A stretch of DNA of 64,000 nt. Origin: Saccharothrix carnea. GTDB lineage: Bacteria; Actinomycetota; Actinomycetes; Mycobacteriales; Pseudonocardiaceae. Each line of letters begins with the position of its first letter. Within the stretch, counting starts at the first letter, position 1. The notes beneath the pieces were generated by a model. That model did not search any database. It saw only the letters and a program-made list of their open reading frames with translations, and was not told where the DNA came from. Below are positions 18,635 through 28,274 of the stretch, piece after piece. The position numbers and the translations under genes were made by a program. The DNA is taken from assembly GCF_003014735.1 (NCBI RefSeq), contig NZ_PYAX01000007.1, forward strand, positions 1-64,000, given 5' to 3'.

Positions 18635-19467
18635 ACCGGCGGGTCGTGGCGGAGGGCGTCACGGTCGTGATCGCGGCCGTGGTGGCGTTCCCGCTGTACT
18701 GGATGGTGCTGACGGCGCTGAAGCCGGAGGCGGAGGTGATCTCGGCCGACCCGCGGCCGTGGACGCTCGCGCCGACGCTGGACAGCTTCGTGCGCGCGTT
18801 GACCGTGCAGAGCTTCGGGCGTTACCTGCTCAACAGCGTGGTGGTGGCGGTCGCGGTGGTGGTGCTGAGCCTGCTGATCTCGTTCCTGGCGGCCACCGCG
18901 CTGACCAGGTTCCGGTTCCGCAGCCGCACCACGTTGCTGATCATGCTGCTGGTGGTGCAGATGGTGCCGGTCGAGGCGTTGACGATCCCGCTGTTCTTCG
19001 TCATGCAGTCGGTGCGGGACGTGGCGCCGGTGTTCGGGCTCAACCACCTGGGCTCGCTGGTGCTGGTGCACCTGGCGTTCAGCCTGCCGTTCGCGATCTG
19101 GATGCTGCGCGGGTTCGTCGCGGCGGTGCCGGTGGAGCTGGAGGAGGCGGCGACGCTGGACGGCGCGTCCCGGTTCCGGTTCCTGTGGCAGGTGCTGTTC
19201 CCGCTGGTGGCGCCCGGTCTGGTGGCGACGAGCGTGCTGTCGTTCATCCACGCGTGGAACGACTTCCTGTTCGCCAAGACGTTCATCATCTCGGCGGCGG
19301 AGAACCAGACGCTGCCGCTGGCGCTGCAGGTGTTCGTGAAACCGGACCAGAACGATTGGGGCGCGATCATGGCAGGATCGACGTTGATGACGATCCCGGT
19401 GCTGATCTTCTTCGTCCTCGTGCAGCGGCGACTGGTCGCCGGCCTGGCCGGGGCGGTGAAGTCGTGA
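18631..19467 (+). CDS. dasC: Sugar ABC transporter permease (DasC-like)
   Basis: A 278-residue MalG-type permease. It has six predicted helices, a periplasmic loop (DPRPWTLAPTLDSFVRAL) and the EAA loop ELEEAATLDGASRFRFLWQVLFP. With the preceding gene it forms the heterodimeric membrane channel. GTG 18631 overlaps the upstream stop and is preceded by GGGGAGG. Its own stop overlaps the hexosaminidase start, so uptake and intracellular hydrolysis are coupled. Confidence 0.9.
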   Translation: MNRRVVAEGVTVVIAAVVAFPLYWMVLTALKPEAEVISADPRPWTLAPTLDSFVRALTVQSFGRYLLNSVVVAVAVVVLSLLISFLAATALTRFRFRSRTTLLIMLLVVQMVPVEALTIPLFFVMQSVRDVAPVFGLNHLGSLVLVHLAFSLPFAIWMLRGFVAAVPVELEEAATLDGASRFRFLWQVLFPLVAPGLVATSVLSFIHAWNDFLFAKTFIISAAENQTLPLALQVFVKPDQNDWGAIMAGSTLMTIPVLIFFVLVQRRLVAGLAGAVKS

Positions 19468-20807
19468 TCCTGCCTCGTCCCGCGTCGTTCACCCGCGGTG
19501 ACGGCGAGGTGCCGTTCGACGGCACGTTCCAGGTCGAACGCGTCGCCGGTCCCGCCGAGGGCTACCGGCTGTCCGTGTCGGCAGACGGCGTGCGCGTCCA
19601 GGCGTCCGACGACGCGGGGGAGTTCTACGCGCGGCAGACGTTGCGGCAGCTCAGCGGCCCGGCGGCGTTCCGCGCCGTGCCACCCGGCCCGGTCACGCTG
19701 CCGGTGTGCGCGATCGAGGACCACCCGCGGTTCGCGTGGCGCGGCGTGATGCTGGACGTGGCGCGGCACTTCCTGCCCAAGCACGACCTGCTGCGGTACG
19801 TCGACCTGCTGGCCGTGCACAAGCTGAACGTGCTGCACCTGCACCTGACCGACGACCAGGGCTGGCGCTTCGAGTCGCACCGCTTCCCCCGGCTGCACGA
19901 GGTCGGCGGCTGGCGGCCCGACTCGCGGTTCGGCGACCGGCGTTCCGGCGGGATGGCCGGACGGCCCCACGGCGGCTACTACACCCAGGACGACCTGCGG
20001 GAAGTCGTCGCGTACGCGGCGGCGCGCCACATCACCGTCGTCCCGGAGGTCGACGTGCCGGGGCACAGCCAGGCGGCCATCGCGGCGTACCCGGAACTGG
20101 GCGTCTCCGGCGGCGGCGTCTGGACCGACTGGGGCGTCAACCCGAACGTGCTGCGGTCCGACGAGTCCACAGTGGACTTCTACCGGCAGGTGTTCGACGA
20201 GCTGCTCGCCGTCTTCCCGTCCGAGGTCGTCGGCCTGGGCGGTGACGAGGCCGTGAACAGCGACGGCCGGTTCGTCCGCCGCATCGCCCAACACCTGCAC
20301 CAGCGCGGACGGCGGCCGTTCGCCTGGGACGAGGCCCTCGGCGTCGGCCCCCTGCCGACCCGCACGATCATCGCGTCGTGGCGCGGCGAGGAACCGGGCC
20401 GCACCGCCCTGGACCGCGGCCACGACGTCGTCATGTGCCCGGAAGAGCACCTGTACCTGGACTACCGGCAGTCCGACCACCCCGACGAGCCGATCCCGGT
20501 CGGCACGATCACCACCCTGGAGGACGTCTACCGCTACGAACCCCCGGACCGGGTGCTCGGGGCGCAGGCGAACCTGTGGACCGAACACCTCGACTCGCCG
20601 CGACGGCTCGACTACGCCGCCTTCCCCCGGCTGTGCGCGTTCGCCGAGGTCGTGTGGAGCCCCGCCGACCGCGACGAGGCGGAGTTCCTGACCCGGCTGG
20701 CCCAACACCACCTGCCGCGACTCGACGCACTCGGCGTCGAGTACCGCCCCCTCGACGGCCCCCGACCGTGGCAGGCACTCCCCGGTGTGCCCGGCCACCC
20801 GCGCTGA
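19464..20807 (+). CDS. dasD: Cytoplasmic beta-N-acetylhexosaminidase (GH20)
   Basis: A 447-residue glycoside hydrolase family 20 enzyme that removes terminal N-acetylglucosamine. An N-terminal GH20b-like domain (about 1-90) is followed by the catalytic barrel beginning RGVMLDVARHFLP. HLHLTDDQGWR and VGLGGDEAVNS carry the substrate-assisting Asp-Glu pair, and the aromatic sugar clamp is seen in ANLWTE. There is no signal peptide, so it should hydrolyse chitobiose after import, like Streptomyces DasD. GTG 19464 overlaps the permease stop (GTGA). Confidence 0.92.
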   Translation: MILPRPASFTRGDGEVPFDGTFQVERVAGPAEGYRLSVSADGVRVQASDDAGEFYARQTLRQLSGPAAFRAVPPGPVTLPVCAIEDHPRFAWRGVMLDVARHFLPKHDLLRYVDLLAVHKLNVLHLHLTDDQGWRFESHRFPRLHEVGGWRPDSRFGDRRSGGMAGRPHGGYYTQDDLREVVAYAAARHITVVPEVDVPGHSQAAIAAYPELGVSGGGVWTDWGVNPNVLRSDESTVDFYRQVFDELLAVFPSEVVGLGGDEAVNSDGRFVRRIAQHLHQRGRRPFAWDEALGVGPLPTRTIIASWRGEEPGRTALDRGHDVVMCPEEHLYLDYRQSDHPDEPIPVGTITTLEDVYRYEPPDRVLGAQANLWTEHLDSPRRLDYAAFPRLCAFAEVVWSPADRDEAEFLTRLAQHHLPRLDALGVEYRPLDGPRPWQALPGVPGHPR

Positions 20808-21029
20808 TCAGTCCTTCTCGGGCACCAGGATCCAGCAGGCCAGGTAGAGGATCGCGCCGGCGCCGACCCCGAAGAGCGTGGCGGCGACGAGCAGGATGCG
20901 CAGCAGCGCCGCGTCCACGCCGAGCATCTCGGCCGCGCCGCCGCACACACCCGCGACCATCCGGTCGTTCCGGCTGCGGCGGAACTTCTTGACCTTGGCA
21001 GTGGCTTCGTTCAGCACGTCGTTCGTCAT
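20808..21029 (-). CDS. PspC domain small membrane protein
   Basis: A 73-residue protein with a PspC domain: RSRNDRMVAGVCGGAAEMLGVD followed by a hydrophobic helix and the CWILVPEKD end. PspC proteins are involved in envelope-stress responses and here probably sit in the cytoplasmic membrane as a small standalone module. The stop codon abuts the convergent hexosaminidase stop with no spacing. Confidence 0.88.
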   Translation of the reverse strand: MTNDVLNEATAKVKKFRRSRNDRMVAGVCGGAAEMLGVDAALLRILLVAATLFGVGAGAILYLACWILVPEKD

Positions 21030-21152
21030 GGCTCAAGACTGCGCCGACGCGAACGCGGAAACATCGGGGACGCACCCTGACATCCCCCGGACCGGCCGCT
21101 CAGGGTGTGACCAGGACCTTCCCCCTGAGATCGCCCGCCTCGGCCCGGACCC

Positions 21153-21305
21153 GAGCGTTGAACTCAGGTGCCTTGAACGTTGGACTCTCGCGCTCCGAAC
21201 GTACGACTCTCGCGTTCTGAGCGTTGAACTCACGGGTCCTGAGCGTTCGACACGCACGACGCGAACGTGGGACACGCGTGTTCGGAACGCAGGACACGCG
21301 GGCGC
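21153..21305 (-). repeat. 22-bp degenerate tandem array 1 (7 units)
   Basis: Seven consecutive units with period 22 (last unit 21): starts at 21153, 21175, 21197, 21219, 21241, 21263 and 21285. Each plus-strand unit begins GAACGT or GAGCGT followed by TNGACTC or similar, then a variable GC-rich tail. It is the reverse complement of the array at 62397-62571. The period is not a multiple of three, so it is not coding. It fills the divergent gap between the pspC-like gene and coxD and ends one base before the coxD -10 box. Confidence 0.85.
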
Positions 21306-21306
21306 T

Positions 21307-21312
21307 TAGGCT
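21307..21312 (+). promoter_or_regulatory. Probable leaderless -10 box (TAGGCT) of the cox operon
   Basis: TAGGCT with 7 nt to GTG 21320. It lies immediately after the 22-bp repeat array, so the array occupies the -35 and upstream positions of this promoter. Confidence 0.55.
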
Positions 21313-21319
21313 CGGGAGC

Positions 21320-22198
21320 GTGACGCCCGATGAGCTCGCCGCCCAACTGGACCGCGTCGGCTACCTGCCCGACCAGGGCATCGCGACCGCCGCCTTCCTG
21401 GCGCTGCGCCTGCACCGCCCCCTGTTCTGCGAAGGCGAGCCGGGCACCGGCAAGACCTCCCTCGCCGTCGCCCTCGCGCGAGCCCTCGACCTGCCCCTCA
21501 TCCGCCTGCAGTGCCACGAGGGCATCGACGCCACCCAGGCCCTCTACGACTGGGACTTCCCCCGCCAGCTCCTGCACCTGCGCGCCCTGGAAGCCGCCGG
21601 TCCCGTCGACGCCGAGCAGGCCGAAGCCTCCCTCTACACCCGCCGCTTCCTCCTCGCCCGCCCGCTCCTCCAAGCCCTCGAAACCGCACCGTGCGTCCTC
21701 CTCGTCGACGAGGTGGACCGGGCCGACGACGAGTTCGAGGCGTTCCTGCTCGAAGTGCTCGGCGAGAACTCCGTCACCATCCCCGAACTCGGCCGCGTCA
21801 CCGCCGCCACCCCACCCCTGGTCGTGCTGACCTCCAACCGCACCCGCGAAGTCCACGACGCCCTGAAGCGCCGCTGCCTCTACCACTGGCTGGAGCACCC
21901 CGACCTGCCCCGCGAGGTCGCCATCCTGCGCCGCAGGCTGCCCGGCGTCACCGAACGCCTCGCGCACCAGGTCGCGTCGGCCGTGCGGCGGTTGCGCGAC
22001 CTCGACCTGCTCAAACCGCCGGGCGTGGCCGAGTCGCTGGACTGGGCCGAAGCCCTGCTCGCCCTGGGCCGCACGGAACTGGACGCGGAGACGGCGGCGA
22101 TCACGCTCGGTGCCGTCCTGAAGTACCGGGAGGACGCCCAGCGCGCCCTTTCAGCCGGTGTGCTCGGCGGCGTGACCGGGAGCACAATCGTGGGATGA
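21320..22198 (+). CDS. coxD: MoxR/CoxD-type AAA ATPase
   Basis: A 292-residue MoxR AAA+ ATPase. Walker A is CEGEPGTGKTSL (about residues 36-47), Walker B LLVDEVDRADDEFE, followed by a sensor region VVLTSNRTREVHDALKRRC. CoxD works with CoxE to build the sulfurated Mo-Cu site in Oligotropha CO dehydrogenase; here a maturation role for the downstream molybdoenzyme is inferred. It starts at GTG 21320 after a leaderless-type box and overlaps coxE (ATGA). It is the first gene of a chain coupled to position 29994. Confidence 0.85.
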   Translation: MTPDELAAQLDRVGYLPDQGIATAAFLALRLHRPLFCEGEPGTGKTSLAVALARALDLPLIRLQCHEGIDATQALYDWDFPRQLLHLRALEAAGPVDAEQAEASLYTRRFLLARPLLQALETAPCVLLVDEVDRADDEFEAFLLEVLGENSVTIPELGRVTAATPPLVVLTSNRTREVHDALKRRCLYHWLEHPDLPREVAILRRRLPGVTERLAHQVASAVRRLRDLDLLKPPGVAESLDWAEALLALGRTELDAETAAITLGAVLKYREDAQRALSAGVLGGVTGSTIVG

Positions 22199-23280
22199 CC
22201 GGAGCCGGCGCGACGACCGGGCTCGTGGGGTTCGCCCGCGCGCTCCGGCACGGCGGCGTCGCGTGCGGTCCCGACCGGGTGCAGGCGTTCGTCGCCGCGG
22301 TCGACCACCTCGACGTCGCCCGGCGCGCGGACCTCTACTGGGCCGGCCGGGTGACGCTGTGCGGCGAGCCCGACGACCTGCCCCGCTACGACGCGGCGTT
22401 CGCGGCCTGGTTCGGCGGGGTACCACCGCCGCCGCCGGCCAACCGCGCCCGCCAGACCAGCCACTTGGCCGCCCTCGGCAACGGCACGGCGAAGCACGCC
22501 CGGCCGTCGCCCACCCTCAAAGTCGCCGCCAGCGATGTGGAAGTGCTGCGGCGCAAGGACATCGCCACCCTCAGCCCCGCCGAGAAACGGCACCTGCACG
22601 AACTGCTGGCCGTCCTCGACCCGGTCCCGCCGACCCGCCGCGCCCTGCGCCGCACCCCCGCCCGCCGAGGCGCGGTCGACGCCCGCCGCACCCTCCGCGA
22701 CATGCTCGCCACCGGCGAGCCCACCCGGCCGCGGCACCGCCGCCGCGCCACCCGTCCGCGCAAGGTCGTGCTGCTGATCGACGTGTCCGGCTCGATGAAG
22801 CCCTACGCCGACGCCCTCCTCCGCTTCGCGCACGTCGTCGCCCGCCGCATGCCCGTCGAGGTCTGCACGCTCGGCACCCGCCTGACCCGCGTCACCCGCC
22901 AACTCCGCCACCGCGACCCCGAGCAGGCACTGCGAGCCGCCGCCCGCGCCGTGCCCGACTACGAGGGCGGCACCCGGCTCGGCGAGACGCTCAAGGTCTT
23001 CCTCGACCGCTGGGGACAACGCGGCGCCGCCCGCCGGGCCGTCGTCGTCATCTGCTCGGACGGCTGGGAACGCGGTGACCCGGCCCTGCTCGCCGACCAG
23101 GTCCAACGGCTCAAACGCTTCGCGCACAAGGTCGTCTGGGTCAACCCGCACGCCGGTCACGCCGGGTACCGGCCGGTGCAGTCCGGGATCGCCGCCGCCC
23201 TGCCGCACGTGGACCGGCTGCTCGCCGGCCACAGCCTCGACACCCTGCACGCCCTGCTGGAGGAGGTTCGACTTGCGTGA
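22195..23280 (+). CDS. coxE: VWA domain protein, CoxE-like
   Basis: A 361-residue protein with a C-terminal von Willebrand A domain whose MIDAS motif is LLIDVSGSMK (about residue 195). A basic Arg-rich linker (RRTPARRGAVDARRTL) precedes it. MoxR-VWA pairs act together as metal-insertion or chaperone-like modules. ATG 22195 overlaps the coxD stop by 4 nt. It overlaps the next gene by 8 nt, with that gene's AGGAGG site inside its 3' end. Confidence 0.85.
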   Translation: MTGAGATTGLVGFARALRHGGVACGPDRVQAFVAAVDHLDVARRADLYWAGRVTLCGEPDDLPRYDAAFAAWFGGVPPPPPANRARQTSHLAALGNGTAKHARPSPTLKVAASDVEVLRRKDIATLSPAEKRHLHELLAVLDPVPPTRRALRRTPARRGAVDARRTLRDMLATGEPTRPRHRRRATRPRKVVLLIDVSGSMKPYADALLRFAHVVARRMPVEVCTLGTRLTRVTRQLRHRDPEQALRAAARAVPDYEGGTRLGETLKVFLDRWGQRGAARRAVVVICSDGWERGDPALLADQVQRLKRFAHKVVWVNPHAGHAGYRPVQSGIAAALPHVDRLLAGHSLDTLHALLEEVRLA

Positions 23281-24379
23281 TGTCCTCGCCGAACTGGCCG
23301 ACCGCGTCGACCGGGGGGAGACCGTCGGCGTCGGCACGGTCGTCGCCACGTTCAGCTCCGCGCCCCGCCCGCCCGGCGCGGCGATGCTGGTCGGCGCGGA
23401 CGGCGCCGTCGTCGGCAGCGTGTCCGGCGGCTGCGTCGAAGGCGCGGTCTACGAGCTGGCCCAGGAGGTGGTCGAGCACGACCGCCCCGTCCTCCAGCGC
23501 TACGGCGTCACCGACGACGACGCGTTCGCGGTGGGCCTGACCTGCGGCGGGATCATCGACGTCTACGTCGAGCCGGTCAACCGCGACACGTTCCCCGAAC
23601 TGCCCGAGGTCCTGCACACCGTCCAAGCGCAGGAGCCGGTGGCCATCGCCACGATCGTGGAACACCCCGAATGGGTCGGCCGGCGCCTGATCGTCTGGCC
23701 GGACCGCGTCAGCGGCGACATCCCGTCCGCCCGGGCGCGCGACGCGATCGCCGACGACGCGCGCGGCCTGCTCGCCACCGGCCGCAGCGGCACCCTGCAC
23801 TACGGGCCGGACGGCCAGCGGCGCGGCGAGGGCATGGCCGTGTTCGTCAACTCGTTCGAGCCGCCGCCCCGGATGCTGGTGTTCGGCGCGATCGACTTCG
23901 CCGCCGCCGTGGCCAGGCTCGGCGCGTTCCTCGGCTACCGCGTCACGGTGTGCGACGCGCGCCCGGTGTTCGCCACGAAGAGCCGGTTCCCGGACGCCGA
24001 CGAGGTGGTCGTCGACTGGCCGCACCGCTACCTCGCCGCGCAGGCCGACGCGGGGAAGCTGGACGAGCGCACGGTGGTCGCCGTGCTCACCCACGACCCG
24101 AAGTTCGACGTGCCGCTGCTGGAGGTCGCGCTGCGCCTCAAGCTCGGCTACGTCGGCGCGATGGGTTCCCGCCGCACGCACGACGACCGGCTGCGCCGGC
24201 TGCGCGAAGCGGGCCTGACCGAGGGTGAACTGGCGGGGCTCGCGTCCCCGATCGGCCTGGACCTGGGTGCCCGCACGCCCGAGGAGACGGCGGTGTCGAT
24301 CGCCGCGGAGATCATCGCGCTGCGCTGGGGCGGGGGAGGTGAGCGCCTGGCCCGTACGGACGGCTCCATCCACAAGTGA
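23273..24379 (+). CDS. XdhC/CoxF family molybdoenzyme maturation protein
   Basis: A 368-residue XdhC-CoxI family protein. The N-terminal domain has SVSGGCVEGAVYE and the CGGIIDVYVE cysteine motif; the C-terminal Rossmann-type domain has VFGAIDFAAAVARL and GYVGAMGSRRTHDDRL. XdhC proteins bind Moco, protect it and allow its sulfuration before insertion into xanthine- or CO-dehydrogenase-type enzymes. TTG 23273 follows AGGAGG by 7 nt. The position between coxE and coxS fits coxF. About 70 bp separate it from coxS. Confidence 0.88.
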   Translation: MRDVLAELADRVDRGETVGVGTVVATFSSAPRPPGAAMLVGADGAVVGSVSGGCVEGAVYELAQEVVEHDRPVLQRYGVTDDDAFAVGLTCGGIIDVYVEPVNRDTFPELPEVLHTVQAQEPVAIATIVEHPEWVGRRLIVWPDRVSGDIPSARARDAIADDARGLLATGRSGTLHYGPDGQRRGEGMAVFVNSFEPPPRMLVFGAIDFAAAVARLGAFLGYRVTVCDARPVFATKSRFPDADEVVVDWPHRYLAAQADAGKLDERTVVAVLTHDPKFDVPLLEVALRLKLGYVGAMGSRRTHDDRLRRLREAGLTEGELAGLASPIGLDLGARTPEETAVSIAAEIIALRWGGGGERLARTDGSIHK

Positions 24380-24451
24380 GGGGGTTGTTTGACGAGGCAA
24401 CGAAGAGCAGTCTCGGCTGTGACCCCCATCACCACCACACTTGGAGGGTTC

Positions 24452-24994
24452 ATGCGGATATCGGTCACCGTCGACGGGGTGGAGTACCGCGACGACGTCG
24501 AACCACGCACGCTGCTGGTCCACTACCTGCGCGAACGACTCGGCAAGACGGGCACGGTCGTGGGCTGTGACACCAGCAACTGCGGCGCGTGCACGGTCCA
24601 CCTCGACGGCCACAGCGTGAAGTCGTGCGCCGTGCTCGCGGTCCAGGCGAACGACCGCGAGGTCACCACGATCGAGGGAATCGCCCGCGACGGGCAGCTG
24701 CACCCCGTCCAGGAAGCGTTCCACCAGAACCACGCGTTGCAGTGCGGGTTCTGCACCCCCGGCATGATCATGCAGGCCATCGACCTGCTCGCGGACAACC
24801 CCGACCCCGACGAGGACGAGGTGCGGCACGGCCTGGAGGGCAACCTCTGCCGCTGCACCGGCTACCAGAACATCGTGCGCGCGGTCCGTGACGCGGCGCA
24901 GAAGATGAGCCCCGGCTCCGGCCCCGAAGCGGAGCGCGTGGACGAGACGGCCGTGGTCGACCGCGCACCCATGCACGCCGGGGGTGGCGAATGA
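24452..24994 (+). CDS. coxS: CO-dehydrogenase-like small subunit (2Fe-2S)
   Basis: A 180-residue iron-sulfur subunit with two [2Fe-2S] centres. The N-terminal plant-ferredoxin-like cluster uses the Cys residues in [13 protein letters not shown] plus a later Cys in VKSCAVL. The C-terminal helical cluster uses CGFCTPGM and CRCTGY. It carries electrons from the Mo site to FAD. The roughly 25-residue C-terminal extension ([16 protein letters not shown]) is longer than usual. TTGGAGGG precedes ATG 24452. The stop overlaps coxL. Confidence 0.93.
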   Translation: MRISVTVDGVEYRDDVEPRTLLVHYLRERLGKTGTVVGCDTSNCGACTVHLDGHSVKSCAVLAVQANDREVTTIEGIARDGQLHPVQEAFHQNHALQCGFCTPGMIMQAIDLLADNPDPDEDEVRHGLEGNLCRCTGYQNIVRAVRDAAQKMSPGSGPEAERVDETAVVDRAPMHAGGGE

Positions 24995-27423
24995 CCGCCA
25001 CCGCCGAACCCGAGGTCGGTAAGGCCCGAAGGCGCAAGGAGGACGCCCGGCTGATCACCGGCGCCACCCGGTGGACCGACAACCTGCAGCTCACCGGCAT
25101 GCTGCACATGGCGGTGCTGCGCAGCCCGGTCGCGCACGCCCGGATCACCTCGATCGACGTCACCGAGGCCGTGAAGATGCCCGGCGTGCTGGTCGCGCTC
25201 ACCGGCCAGGACCTGGCCGCCGAGCAGGGCAGCCTGCCGTGCGCGTGGCCGATCACCGAGGACATGCTCGCGCCGCCCGCGCCGTCGCTGGCCGTCGACC
25301 AGGTCAACTTCGCCGGCGAGGCCGTCGCCCTGGTGGTGGCCCGCAGCGCGGCCGAGGCGCACGACGCGCTGGCCGCGATCGACGTGGACTACGAGGACCT
25401 GCCGGTCGTGCTCGACCTCGACCGCGCGGTCGAGGACGACGCCGACCTCGTCCACCCCGACCTGGGCACGAACAAGAGCGCCACCTGGGTGTTCGACTCC
25501 GCCGAGGCGGGCACCGGGTCCGACGTCGACCAGGCGATCGCCGACGCCGAAGTGGTAGTCGAGCGCACGTTCCGCCAGCAGCGGCTGATCCCGGCGTTCA
25601 TGGAACCCCGTTCGGTCGTGGTCGACCCGTCACCCGGCTCGGTGACGATGTGGTCGTCCACGCAGGTGCCGCACATCCTGCGGTGGATGCTGTCGGCCGT
25701 GCTCGGCATCCCGGAGCAGCAGATCCGGGTGATCGCGCCGGACGTCGGCGGCGGCTTCGGCGGCAAGCTCCAGGTCACGCCCGAAGAGGTGCTGACCCTG
25801 CTGGTGGCGCGCCGGCTCGGCAAGCCGGTCAAGTGGACCGAGTCGCGCACCGAGTCGATGCTGTCCGCCCACCACGGCCGCGACCAGGTGCAGCGCATCA
25901 CGATCTCGGCCCGCCGCGACGGCACGGTCACCGGCCTGAAGGTGGACCTGCTCGCCGACATGGGCGCCTACCTGCGGCTGGTGTCACCGGGCGTGCCGAT
26001 CCTGGGCGCGTTCATGTTCAACGCCATCTACAAGTTCCCGGCCTACCGCTTCACCTGCACGAACGTGTTCACCAACAAGGTGCCCACCGACGCGTACCGC
26101 GGCGCGGGCAGGCCGGAGGCCACGTTCGCGATCGAGCGGATCATGGACGAGCTGGCCGCCGAGCTGGGCGTCGACCCGCTGGAGTTGCGCGAGCAGAACT
26201 GGATCAGGCACGAGGAGTTCCCGTTCACCACGGTCGCCGGCCTCACCTACGACTCCGGCAACTACGAGGCCGCCACCGCCCGCGCCAAGGAGCTGTTCGG
26301 CTACGACGCGCTGCGCGCCGAGCAGGTCGAACGCCGCGCCAACGGCGACCCGGTGCAGCTCGGCGTCGGGATCTCCACCTACACCGAGATGTGCGGGCTC
26401 GCGCCGTCCCGCGTGCTCGGCGCCCTCCGGTACGCGGCGGGCGGCTGGGAGCACGCGGCGATCCGGATGCTGCCCACCGGCAAGGTCGAGCTGATCACCG
26501 GCACGTCGCCGCACGGCCAGGGGCACGTGACGGCGTGGAGCCAGATCGTGGCCGACCGGCTCGGCGTGGCGTTCGAGGACGTCGAGGTGCTGCACGGCGA
26601 CACCCGCGTCTCGCACCGCGGCATGGACAGCTACGGCTCCCGGTCGCTGGCCGTGGGCGGCGTGGCGGTGGTGCTGGCCGCGGACAAGGTGCTGGCCAAG
26701 GCCCGCACGGTCGCCGCGCACCTGATGGAGGTCGCCGAGGACGACGTCGAGTTCACCGCCGGCACGTTCTCCGTGCGCGGCACGTCCACGACCATGGCAC
26801 TGGGCGACGTGGTGGTCGCCGCGCACGTCGCGCACAACCTGCCGGACGGTGTCGAGCCCGGCCTGGACGCCGAGGCCACGTTCGACCCGGAGAACTTCTC
26901 CTACCCGCACGGCACGCACCTGTGCGCGACCGAGGTCGACACGGAGACCGGCGCGGTGAAGATCCGCTCGTACGTGTGCGTGGACGACGTCGGCAAGGTG
27001 GTCAACCCGCTGATCGTGGAGGGCCAGGTGCACGGCGGCCTGGCGCAGGGCATCGCGCAGGCCCTCTACGAGGAGGCGGTGCACGACGAGTACGGCACGC
27101 TCACCACGGCCACCCTCGCCGACTACCTGCTGCCGTCCGCGGTCGACCTGCCGCACTTCACCACCGACCGCACCGAGACGCCCGCGACCAGCAACCCGCT
27201 GGGCGTGAAGGGCGTCGGCGAGGCGGGCACGATCGCGTCCACGCCCGCCGTGGTCAACTCGATCGTCGACGCGGTGCGGCACATGGGCGTCTCCGAGGTC
27301 GAGATGCCGTGCACCCCGATGCGGGTGTGGAAGGCGATCCACGGCCGCGGTGACGGCGTGCCGACCACTCCCGGAGCCGGCGGCGGCCTCGGCAGCATCG
27401 ACGCCCGAGGGGGTGCGGAATGA
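24991..27423 (+). CDS. coxL: CO-dehydrogenase-like large subunit, form II
   Basis: An 810-residue molybdenum subunit of the xanthine oxidase family. The active-site loop reads AYRGAGR (residues 368-374), diagnostic of form II, rather than the AYXCSFR loop of form I whose Cys binds copper in true CO dehydrogenase. The Moco-binding GGGFGGK and the C-terminal GVKGVGEAG with the catalytic Glu are intact. CO oxidation is therefore unproven; an aldehyde, purine or other hydroxylase activity is possible. The ATGA overlap couples it to coxS, and its own stop overlaps coxM. Confidence 0.92.
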   Translation: MTATAEPEVGKARRRKEDARLITGATRWTDNLQLTGMLHMAVLRSPVAHARITSIDVTEAVKMPGVLVALTGQDLAAEQGSLPCAWPITEDMLAPPAPSLAVDQVNFAGEAVALVVARSAAEAHDALAAIDVDYEDLPVVLDLDRAVEDDADLVHPDLGTNKSATWVFDSAEAGTGSDVDQAIADAEVVVERTFRQQRLIPAFMEPRSVVVDPSPGSVTMWSSTQVPHILRWMLSAVLGIPEQQIRVIAPDVGGGFGGKLQVTPEEVLTLLVARRLGKPVKWTESRTESMLSAHHGRDQVQRITISARRDGTVTGLKVDLLADMGAYLRLVSPGVPILGAFMFNAIYKFPAYRFTCTNVFTNKVPTDAYRGAGRPEATFAIERIMDELAAELGVDPLELREQNWIRHEEFPFTTVAGLTYDSGNYEAATARAKELFGYDALRAEQVERRANGDPVQLGVGISTYTEMCGLAPSRVLGALRYAAGGWEHAAIRMLPTGKVELITGTSPHGQGHVTAWSQIVADRLGVAFEDVEVLHGDTRVSHRGMDSYGSRSLAVGGVAVVLAADKVLAKARTVAAHLMEVAEDDVEFTAGTFSVRGTSTTMALGDVVVAAHVAHNLPDGVEPGLDAEATFDPENFSYPHGTHLCATEVDTETGAVKIRSYVCVDDVGKVVNPLIVEGQVHGGLAQGIAQALYEEAVHDEYGTLTTATLADYLLPSAVDLPHFTTDRTETPATSNPLGVKGVGEAGTIASTPAVVNSIVDAVRHMGVSEVEMPCTPMRVWKAIHGRGDGVPTTPGAGGGLGSIDARGGAE

Positions 27424-28274
27424 TCCCGGCCGCGTTCGACTACGTCGCGCCCACCACCGTGGACGAGGCGGTGCGCGCCCTGGCCGCGGGCGGCGAGGAC
27501 GCCAAGGCGATGGCCGGCGGGCAGAGCCTCATCCCGGTGCTGCGGATGCGGCTGGCCGTGCCGACCCTGGTGGTCGACCTGTCCGGGCTGACCGAGCTGA
27601 CCGGCGTGCACGATGACGGCGACTCGCTCCGCATCGGGGCCATGACCACGCACTACGAGGTGCAACGGGACCCGTTGGTGCGCGAGCACGCCCGGCTGCT
27701 GTGCCTGGCCACGGACACCGTCGCCGACCCGCAGGTGCGGCACCGCGGCACGTTCGGCGGCTCGCTCGCCCACGCCGACCCGGCCGGGGACCTGCTCGCA
27801 CCGGCGTTGGCGCTGGACGCGGTGATGGTGTGCGCCGGGCCGAACGGCACGCGGGAAGTGCCGGCGGCGCGGTTCTTCGTCGACTACTTCACCACCGCGC
27901 TGGCGCCCGACGAGCTGCTCACCCACGTCAAGGTGCCCAAGCTGACCGGGTGGGGCGCGCACTACGAGAAGTTCAACCGGGTCGCGCAGGCGTGGTCGAT
28001 CGTCGCGGTGGCCGCCGCGGTGCGCGTGTCCGAGGGGAAGATCGCCGACGCCCGCGTCGGCCTGACCAACATGGGCCCGACCCCCGTCCGGGCCCGTGGC
28101 GTGGAGGAAGCGCTGGTCGGGCAGCCCGCGACGGCCGAGGCGATCACGTCGGCGGCCACCCGTGCCGCCGAGGGCGCCGATCCGCCCAGCGACGGCAACG
28201 CCGACGCCGAGTACCGGTCGCACCTGGCCCGCGTGCTCACCGAACGGGCGGTGACGGCCGCGGTGAGCGCATGA
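27420..28274 (+). CDS. coxM: CO-dehydrogenase-like medium subunit (FAD)
   Basis: A 284-residue FAD-binding subunit of the molybdopterin dehydrogenase family. Both flavin motifs are present: AGGQSLIPVL (about residues 32-41) and TFGGSLAHADPAGDL (about 111-125). It passes electrons from the 2Fe-2S clusters to the external acceptor. It overlaps coxL and coxG by 4 nt at each end. Confidence 0.93.
   Translation: MIPAAFDYVAPTTVDEAVRALAAGGEDAKAMAGGQSLIPVLRMRLAVPTLVVDLSGLTELTGVHDDGDSLRIGAMTTHYEVQRDPLVREHARLLCLATDTVADPQVRHRGTFGGSLAHADPAGDLLAPALALDAVMVCAGPNGTREVPAARFFVDYFTTALAPDELLTHVKVPKLTGWGAHYEKFNRVAQAWSIVAVAAAVRVSEGKIADARVGLTNMGPTPVRARGVEEALVGQPATAEAITSAATRAAEGADPPSDGNADAEYRSHLARVLTERAVTAAVSA

Noticed and set aside
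21224-21319. N-terminal extension of coxD and small proteins reading through the 22-bp array
   Set aside because: A 22-bp period gives frame-shifting filler (NSRVLSVRHARRERG and similar); the real start is GTG 21320 after the TAGGCT box.
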